64,000 nt of DNA, from assembly GCA_052298855.1 (NCBI GenBank), contig DAVZXP010000004.1:124001-188000 (forward strand). The letters run 5' to 3'. The notes under the pieces are model-generated. The model saw only the letters and a program-made list of their open reading frames with translations, was not told the DNA's origin and did not search any database. Shown in pieces: positions 58,621 to 64,000 of the stretch. Position numbers and translations under genes: made by a program. The DNA is from Fimenecus sp052298855 (GTDB taxonomy: Bacteria > Bacillota > Clostridia > Oscillospirales > Acutalibacteraceae). Each line of letters starts with the position of its first letter. Position 1 is the first letter of the stretch.

Positions 58621-58945
58621 TTGGAAATAGAATTTTCTTCATATCCTTGCCTGCGCTTTCTATCAGATTTCCCATTGTGTTTGCAACATTTTCTTGCATG
58701 GAATCCGTCACATGCATATAGGTGTTCATTGTAAAGCCGGCATCCGTATGACCTAACATATGCGATACGGTTTTAATGTCCATTCCTTGTTCAAGGGATA
58801 AGGTTGCAAAGCTGTGCCGTAAATCGTGAAAGCGTATTCTCGGCACACCTGCTCTGTTCTGTATTCTGTGTAATCTTCGTGTGACTGCTGAAGTGTCACG
58901 TATCTCTCCTGTTACGATAGATATTTTTACCATATCACAAATCAT
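58616..58945 (-). pseudogene. Truncated tyrosine recombinase (integrase) C-terminus
   Basis: 109 aa from the ATG at 58945, which has an AAAGGAGTG site. It retains RIRFHDLRHSFATLSLEQG (catalytic His and Arg), MLGHTDAGFTMNTYMHVT (His and nucleophile Tyr), but the core-binding domain and the first catalytic Arg are absent. The first ~25 residues (MICDMVKISIVTGEIRDT) do not look like integrase. Inactive remnant of an integrative element next to the tRNA-Thr hotspot. Confidence 0.85.
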
Positions 58946-59263
58946 TTCAACACTCCTTTCAAGAAAAAATATAAACCTATACACATCTTAAAATAAAAAT
59001 GCATATAGGTTCATCATAGTTTTATTGAATTTTCTCTCCGACTTCATAGTAGCAAAAACACTAATTTAAGTCAAGTACTCTTAATTAGAAAAAATTTTGA
59101 CCTTTACATATTGTTTATCCATCAAAAATGGAAAGGTAAAATTATATTTCCATTTCCCAAAATCTTCTGAAGAACAAGTGTATAAGGAAATTTTATTTAC
59201 TGTTCTCCAAAACAGAACATCAAAAACACGGACAATAATTTCCGCCTACAGACGAACGTTTAT
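58946..59263. other. Spacer with decayed sequence
   Basis: About 320 bp, no gene. A loose inverted repeat AACCTATA..TATAGGTT lies at 58971-59014. Confidence 0.45.
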
Positions 59264-59310
59264 TTTTGTATAACATATCGGAAATAACCGAATGCTGCAG
59301 TTGTGCAACC
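59264..59310 (-). pseudogene. Relic of the 59684-type gene
   Basis: Translates on the minus strand to VAQLQHSVISDMLYK, nearly the same as AELQHSVTSDMLYK of the gene at 59684. The nucleotide match (about 59264-59310 with 59753-59800) is close. No surrounding frame. Confidence 0.65.
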
Positions 59311-59387
59311 GTATTGTGAATATCTGTATCCGTTGGATCTGCAATAGCAAGGTGAACGGTGGCTGTTTCCCATACCTTTTCTGCAGT

Positions 59388-59677
59388 GCAGAAAAAGTTT
59401 TTGCCGTGTTTTATTTCAACTCAATGACTTTTTTCACAGGGTATTGCGAAATTACCAACGACATTTTTTCTTTTTGCACCCGTTCCATAGGATAGCGTTC
59501 GCTGTACACCGCCTCAACAACAAATGGCAAGTGAAAGACCATTTCCGTATTTGGATGCAAGCGGAAGGAATAAGACCCTGCAAGCTGAGGGTACATACAA
59601 TCCCATAAATCCGCATCCACCCGAAGCATAAGCGCATCATCATTGACCAAAAGCGTATCAAACATATCCACAGTGCC
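59388..59677. repeat. Direct repeat, left copy (290 bp)
   Basis: Repeats at 63589-63878 with three visible mismatches and a 4,201-bp offset. It covers the 3' end of the gene at 63612 and a little downstream sequence. Confidence 0.88.
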
Positions 59678-59683
59678 GGTTGC
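59411..59683 (-). pseudogene. 5'-truncated copy of the gene at 63612
   Basis: About 86 residues, MDMFDTLLVNDDALMLRVDA ... SQYPVKKVIELK, practically identical to the C-terminus of the window-edge gene. Upstream it joins, in the same frame and separated only by a TAA, the end of the 59684 gene. The junction looks like recombination between paralogues. Confidence 0.78.
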
Positions 59684-60313
59684 TTAAGAATCACTATGTA
59701 TGTTTACCCTCATATCCACAGGATATTTGGAGAGTACGAGTTGAAAATCGGTTTTGTATAACATATCGGAAGTAACCGAATGTTGCAGTTCTGCATCTCC
59801 GTAGCTTATTGCGTATGGAAAGTGTATAATCGCCTCGCTATTTTCTACTAACTTGAACTTTTTTATGGAGTTCAGTTGCGGGTATAAAGCGCTCCAAATT
59901 TTATCGTCAACCTGAAGCTTAAAATCGTCAGCCGCAAGAATTGTGTTATACAAATCGATTCCGCTGTTCTCATTGTTATTATTAATATTTTTTATTTTTA
60001 CTTCAACATCAAAAACATACTCCGGAACATACTGAATAAAAGGGTCGCCTATATCTTTTGGTATATTTAGTTCTTTAATTTGATGTTCTTGAAGAAAATC
60101 ATCTGTTTTAATAATTTTTGCAGATAAAACGGTTATTGAATAACCATTTCTGATTTCGCTTGAATCTTCATAGTAATTATCTTCATAAAAGACTTCTGTT
60201 CCCATTTCAAATTCTTGTATATTCGGTCTTTCAGCATTCATATTTAAGAATGCTATTTTTACAGTAGCAGAAAGCAATAGCATTACTGAAAAGATTGCAA
60301 TGATTTTTTTCAT
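59684..60313 (-). CDS. Membrane-anchored protein of a paralogous family, ABC-operon associated
   Basis: 209 aa, ATG overlapping the ABC ATPase stop (TAATG). An N-terminal membrane/signal segment (KKIIAIFSVMLLLSATVKIA) leads to an extracytoplasmic beta-rich domain with the central YVPEYVFDVEVKIKNI and YPQLNSIKKFKLVENS. Homologous over its second half to the 63612 product (PEYVYDVEV, YPQL, HLPF). I do not recognise a named family. Probably an accessory surface component of the transporter. Confidence 0.75.
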   Translation of the reverse strand: MKKIIAIFSVMLLLSATVKIAFLNMNAERPNIQEFEMGTEVFYEDNYYEDSSEIRNGYSITVLSAKIIKTDDFLQEHQIKELNIPKDIGDPFIQYVPEYVFDVEVKIKNINNNNENSGIDLYNTILAADDFKLQVDDKIWSALYPQLNSIKKFKLVENSEAIIHFPYAISYGDAELQHSVTSDMLYKTDFQLVLSKYPVDMRVNIHSDS

Positions 60314-60966
60314 TATAATTCACCTGTTTCAACTACATCTATTATTTTTCCGTCCTCAATGGAATAAATAATATCAGATAAAGATTTTAGTATTTCATAC
60401 TCATGGCACGCAATAATCACAAGTGATTGTCTTTCTTTTTCACGCCGAACAAGACTCTTGACCATTTCCACGCCTTCCGAATCGAGAGAATTTGTCGGCT
60501 CGTCAAGAATAACGATTTCAGGTTTTTCCATAACAGCAGCGGCAATTCCCAATCGTTGCTTCATTCCTAATGAATACTTTTTATATTTTTTATCTTTTGC
60601 GTTTGAAAGACCAACGAAATCTAAAATCTCATCAATTTCATCGTCAGTCACAAAACCTTTAATTCCTGCAAGAAGTTTAAGATTCTCTTTTCCTGTATAT
60701 CCGTCAATAAAAGCTGGATTCTCAAGGAGTGCGCCTACGCTCGGCGGAAATGAAATATCCTTGTGTAATTCTTTATCGTCAATATAAACAGAACCGGAAG
60801 TCGGTCTTATCAAACCGGTAATCATTCGCATCAACATCGTTTTACCGGAACCGTTAATGCCCTTAAAACCTGTTACCGTTCCTGCGTGCATTTCAAGATT
60901 GATATTTTCAAGAACCGTCTTCTTTTTTATTGTTTTTGTTATATCTGATAATTTTATATTAGCCAT
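60313..60966 (-). CDS. ABC transporter ATP-binding protein
   Basis: 217 aa from the ATG at 60966 after GGGAGTGAT. Walker A GFKGINGSGKTMLMRMITGL, signature YSLGMKQRLGIAAAVM, Walker B PEIVILDEPTNSLDSEG. Belongs to the CcmA/bacteriocin-immunity (NatA/BcrA) type. It pairs with two membrane genes just upstream, 5 bp from the nearer. Confidence 0.92.
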   Translation of the reverse strand: MANIKLSDITKTIKKKTVLENINLEMHAGTVTGFKGINGSGKTMLMRMITGLIRPTSGSVYIDDKELHKDISFPPSVGALLENPAFIDGYTGKENLKLLAGIKGFVTDDEIDEILDFVGLSNAKDKKYKKYSLGMKQRLGIAAAVMEKPEIVILDEPTNSLDSEGVEMVKSLVRREKERQSLVIIACHEYEILKSLSDIIYSIEDGKIIDVVETGEL

Positions 60967-60971
60967 ATCTA

Positions 60972-61811
60972 TCACTCCCTATTTAATATGTCATACCGTG
61001 AAAACACAATAGATCCAATTATCATAGAAGATACCGTTACAATAATCGATATTAATATTCCCGTAGCGGCTCTTAAACCGTTATTAACTACTGCGTCGTT
61101 TCTTAACAGCATTGCATAGTTTGAAAATAAAAACGGTGTTTTGTAAAATGCTGCTGATATGATGTGTGTTACAGTAAGCATAAAACTCACATTTGGCTTA
61201 ACCACAAGAGAAATTGTCATTTGCAACATAGACATTGCAACCATAATAAAAAACGGTAACACAAGCTTTAATCCTATATGAAAGCTTTTATACATATAAT
61301 AATCAAATTTGTTATTTGAAATCGCAATACAATATTCCGAAACCTCTCCTGAGAATGAAGCTTTTGTTATCAGTCCAAAAATCATTATCGCTGAAAGAAT
61401 AATCAAATTTATAATTGCCATTGTCACAATGATCCAGCAGCACTTTGAATACCACCATGTTTTTCTTGAACGTGTATTAATAAGGACAAATTTGCCAAAT
61501 CCATTCAAATCCTTAAACGGATAAATTAATGTTATAAACATTGCAAAAACAAAAAGCAATGTCCATATTGACGGAAAAGAGAAACTTTGACCGATAACCG
61601 GTTTATACTCTTCTTTTCCTGCAAAAATATAAAACACATAATCTGCGAGAGAAGATGGAGTGGAAACGCTGTTTAATGTACAGAAGGTACGATACCTTAT
61701 ATAATAATCAAAGCAAAATGCTGCCGCCATACACAAAACAAGCAAATATTTTTTAAAACTTGAAGCGCAACCATTTTTCAAATCATATCTTAACGATCTA
61801 AAAAACATCAT
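60972..61811 (-). CDS. ABC-2-type permease subunit (A)
   Basis: 279 aa, six hydrophobic segments. Starts MFFRSLRYDLKNGCASSFKK; no clear named family. Overlaps the next permease gene by 14 bp and feeds the ATPase at 60313. Likely forms a heterodimeric membrane part that exports a peptide or protects the envelope. Confidence 0.8.
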   Translation of the reverse strand: MMFFRSLRYDLKNGCASSFKKYLLVLCMAAAFCFDYYIRYRTFCTLNSVSTPSSLADYVFYIFAGKEEYKPVIGQSFSFPSIWTLLFVFAMFITLIYPFKDLNGFGKFVLINTRSRKTWWYSKCCWIIVTMAIINLIILSAIMIFGLITKASFSGEVSEYCIAISNNKFDYYMYKSFHIGLKLVLPFFIMVAMSMLQMTISLVVKPNVSFMLTVTHIISAAFYKTPFLFSNYAMLLRNDAVVNNGLRAATGILISIIVTVSSMIIGSIVFSRYDILNRE

Positions 61812-62643
61812 TTTTAGTACCTCGTATGATTGTAATCAATCCTGTAATTATGAATAATACTACAAGCTCGATTATTGCATTATGCAGATATATGAGATTA
61901 CCCGCAGTAGCATGTAAAAATTTCAACGGCGAAAGCTCGCCGATATTTTGAAGCATATCCCTAAACATGCCTGTAGCGTAGTTTGCTATAAGCAATAGAA
62001 TAAAGGGTACTGTTGTTACTGCAATTTTATTTTTCACAAAAAATGACAAAGCAAGACTTAAGCAAGCATATATACCCGAAAACAAAGAGGTAAGCAATGT
62101 CATAGCGATAAGATACATAATCGGATGTGTGAAGAACAGCTTTGATAGCATGATTCCGGAGTAATGTATATAACTGAAATTGTAATAAATATCCGGCTTT
62201 ACGGCAGGGATAAAACAAGCAACGACTAAAATGTTAAGCAAAATAGGTATAAACGCAACACAGGCGCCTGAGAGAAATGTTGCAATAAATTTTGATATAT
62301 AATAATTTTTCCTTGTTGTTCGGATAAGCACATTTTTTATGTAGCCGCTTCTAAGCTCAGTTGAATATGACCAACCGTAAGCAAGGCATGCTGTTAATGG
62401 AAGTAAAACATAAAAAATATACGGAGCTACGCTACTCATATCATCGGCTATCCAATATTGATAAAGCGTATTAACCGGCAACCATGGGTTTTCCGAAGCG
62501 TGAATCATACCGAAGCTTTTTTTAGAATATAACACGGATACAATTCCGGCAATAATAGTTATAATGCAATTTATGATTAGGGAAAGGTAAAATAATTTGT
62601 TATTAAAAGCTTTTTTCAATTCTGTTTTCAAGGACAATACCAT
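61798..62643 (-). CDS. ABC-2-type permease subunit (B)
   Basis: 281 aa from the ATG at 62643 after GGGGGAGAGATAAC. N-terminal KTELKKAFNNKLFYLSLIIN and six hydrophobic segments, with the SYSTELRSGYIKNVLIRTTR loop typical of ABC-2 bacteriocin-immunity permeases. Starts 2 bp after the lipoprotein stop. Confidence 0.83.
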   Translation of the reverse strand: MVLSLKTELKKAFNNKLFYLSLIINCIITIIAGIVSVLYSKKSFGMIHASENPWLPVNTLYQYWIADDMSSVAPYIFYVLLPLTACLAYGWSYSTELRSGYIKNVLIRTTRKNYYISKFIATFLSGACVAFIPILLNILVVACFIPAVKPDIYYNFSYIHYSGIMLSKLFFTHPIMYLIAMTLLTSLFSGIYACLSLALSFFVKNKIAVTTVPFILLLIANYATGMFRDMLQNIGELSPLKFLHATAGNLIYLHNAIIELVVLFIITGLITIIRGTKNDVF

Positions 62644-62645
62644 TG

Positions 62646-63386
62646 TTATCTCTCCCCCTCTATTTTCAATGGAATATAGCATATTTTCCTATCAATATCT
62701 GTTCCGTTGAGCACAACACTTTCCCCAAGACAAATACAAATATTTTGATTTTCGAGTTCTGTTTTATTAACAATATAACAAAGCTTAAATCTTGCCGTTT
62801 CGTCTTTCTTTAATGAAAAATAATAATATTCGTTCTCCTCTGAAGACCTGGTAATATCCTCTGTTTGTTCAAGATAAGCGCAGAAATACGATTCATTTAT
62901 CGGAAACTTATAGTCATCAGCGAACAGATACATATTTTCAAGTATATGTATATTCTCATCTTCTGTGCCGGTGTAAGACCTTTTTCTTTCAGACTGTTTT
63001 TCAATTGAAAGTTCTATACATAGGAGCTGCAAATTATTATCAATCAATTTTCCGTCAGATGTAAAATATTCGGTCTTTCCGTTGCTGTTGGGAAAATCAT
63101 CTATTGACAAGCTCGCCTCACTTAAATCATTTATAAAGTATGATTTTTCTATGGTATATTTAAATACCGCTTCCGAGGTTTCATCATCTTTAATATAATA
63201 ATTATTCGGGTTATCAACTACTTCAATAGTTTGCGATTCTATATCATTATCTTTAATGGGATTCCCGGTAAGAACACCAAGACCGAATCTCTTTAATTCA
63301 TTAAAGTTGCAAGAAGAAAGTAGTAACAAGATAGAACCAAATAATGCAATTATGCAAAGAGGTTTCATAAGTTTTTTCGAATGCAT
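62646..63386 (-). CDS. Lipoprotein of unknown function heading the ABC operon
   Basis: 246 aa after TTGGAGGAAC. Lipobox LLLSSC at about residues 22-26. The mature part contains a strongly acidic region and beta-rich segments (DDETSEAVFKYTIEKSYFI; LQLLCIELSIEK). Not a recognised solute-binding protein. Operon order lipoprotein, permease, permease, ATPase and second surface protein resembles LanI/LanFEG-like immunity, without any bacteriocin gene seen. Confidence 0.8.
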   Translation of the reverse strand: MHSKKLMKPLCIIALFGSILLLLSSCNFNELKRFGLGVLTGNPIKDNDIESQTIEVVDNPNNYYIKDDETSEAVFKYTIEKSYFINDLSEASLSIDDFPNSNGKTEYFTSDGKLIDNNLQLLCIELSIEKQSERKRSYTGTEDENIHILENMYLFADDYKFPINESYFCAYLEQTEDITRSSEENEYYYFSLKKDETARFKLCYIVNKTELENQNICICLGESVVLNGTDIDRKICYIPLKIEGER

Positions 63387-63485
63387 TTTACTTGTTCCTC
63401 CAATAAAGAGTATTGTAAGACTATATATAAATAATCAACTTATTGATATCAATATCACCTCTTGCTTCTTTTAGTAAATCATGCT

Positions 63486-63551
63486 TCACATAATGTGAGT
63501 CATCGAAATAAATACACCTATACTATAACTTAAAAATACCGCTTTTGTCAA
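63486..63551 (-). promoter_or_regulatory. Promoter and operator of the lipoprotein/ABC operon
   Basis: On the minus strand TTGACA (63546-63551), 18-nt spacer, TATAGT (63522-63527). A perfect palindrome TCACATAATGTGA (63486-63498) lies shortly after the start site and is an operator candidate. Confidence 0.6.
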
Positions 63552-63588
63552 TAATTTATGACGAATGCAGAACGAGGAGAGGATAAAC

Positions 63589-63878
63589 GCAGAAAAAGTT
63601 TTTGGCGTGTTTTATTTCAACTCAATGACTTTTTTCACAGGGTATTGCGAAATTACCAACGACATTTTTTCTTTTTGCACCCGTTCCATAGGATAGCGTT
63701 CGCTGTACACCGCCTCAACAACAAATGGCAAGTGAAAGACCATTTCCGTATTTGGATGCAAGCGGAAGGAATAAGACCCTGCAAGCTGAGGGTACATACA
63801 ATCCCATAAATCCGCATCCACCCGAAGCATAAGCGCATCGTCATTGACCAACAGCGTATCAAACATATCCACAGTGCC
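63589..63878. repeat. Direct repeat, right copy (290 bp)
   Basis: Matches 59388-59677 with three visible differences. In this copy it is part of a continuous reading frame. Confidence 0.88.
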
Positions 63879-64000
63879 TTCTTCGTTGTCGGTATTCGAG
63901 AAACGAACTTCGACATCGTACACATATTCAGGTCGGTAAAGCAATTTACCCGTTTCATCGGTTATGCGTTCCGGCAGAGTGATTCCCTGTTTTTGCGCAT
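63612..64000 (-). CDS. Paralogue of the 59684 surface protein (partial, runs off the window)
   Basis: At least 129 codons; the frame stays open to the right edge: AQKQGITLPERITDETGKLL then YRPEYVYDVEVRFSNTDNEE and MDMFDTLLVNDDALMLRVDA. Shares PEYVxDVEV, the L..L..L.VD..LW..YPQL core and HLPF with the 59684 gene. Probably the last gene of a second, upstream copy of the ABC operon. Confidence 0.75.
   Translation of the reverse strand, partial: AQKQGITLPERITDETGKLLYRPEYVYDVEVRFSNTDNEEGTVDMFDTLLVNDDALMLRVDADLWDCMYPQLAGSYSFRLHPNTEMVFHLPFVVEAVYSERYPMERVQKEKMSLVISQYPVKKVIELK

Overview
The window looks like chromosomal DNA of an anaerobic, spore-forming Firmicute of the class Clostridia, most likely a gut Ruminococcaceae/Oscillospiraceae-type bacterium. 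Supporting signs are SpoVAC and SpoVT, Firmicute-type housekeeping genes (IreB, TrmK, RqcH, mini-RNase III, prolyl-tRNA deacylase), strong AGGAGG-type ribosome binding sites, frequent TTG/GTG starts, cohesin-domain surface proteins and glycan-active enzymes. This placement is inferred from gene content; no rRNA is present.

Layout. 1-4.6 kb: a minus-strand myo-inositol catabolic operon (aldolase iolJ, iolC, a DUF218 gene, iolB, start of iolD) with a promoter and palindromic operator, then spoVAC. 4.7-7.5 kb: a lone ABC ATPase, ireB with a small partner, and a GPH-type sugar symporter. 7.6-17 kb: two membrane-anchored cohesin proteins, rqcH, a Nif3-like gene with trmK, a DUF1858 gene, a glycosyltransferase, a large GH36-like glycosidase and a C_GCAxxG_C_C protein. 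17-20.6 kb: the classical rpmG-secE-nusG-rplK-rplA-(L10 leader)-rplJ-rplL block. 20.8-28.6 kb: metA, hemW, prolyl-tRNA deacylase, lepA, a YitT-family gene without an ATG/GTG/TTG start, mini-RNase III, a repeat-rich spacer and obg. 28.9-44.5 kb: an apparently SOS-controlled small membrane protein, a VTT-domain protein, galT, PAP2, an L,D-transpeptidase, an FGGY kinase, a stand-alone acyltransferase, marR-MATE, spoVT, a two-component system, queT with a structured leader and a GH95 lipoprotein.

44.7-53.2 kb is a complete and tightly overlapping histidine operon: a TrpR-like regulator (yerC), then hisZ, G, D, C, B, H, A, F, IE and a PHP histidinol phosphatase. Its promoter -10 overlaps a palindrome that probably binds the regulator.

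The operon is followed by tRNA-Thr(CGT), where the accessory region starts. A 215-bp direct repeat that begins inside the tRNA anticodon loop recurs 4,103 bp downstream and brackets an AT-rich block holding DUF3592 proteins, degenerate Ig-like fragments and tiny membrane or peptide genes. The right copy carries a tandem 110-bp repeat. Beyond it lie a GNAT gene, a truncated tyrosine recombinase and a lipoprotein/ABC-transporter operon. That operon is bracketed by a second, 290-bp direct repeat, which is the 3' end of a paralogous gene family. Tandem duplication and repeated insertion at a tRNA hotspot have clearly shaped the last 11 kb.
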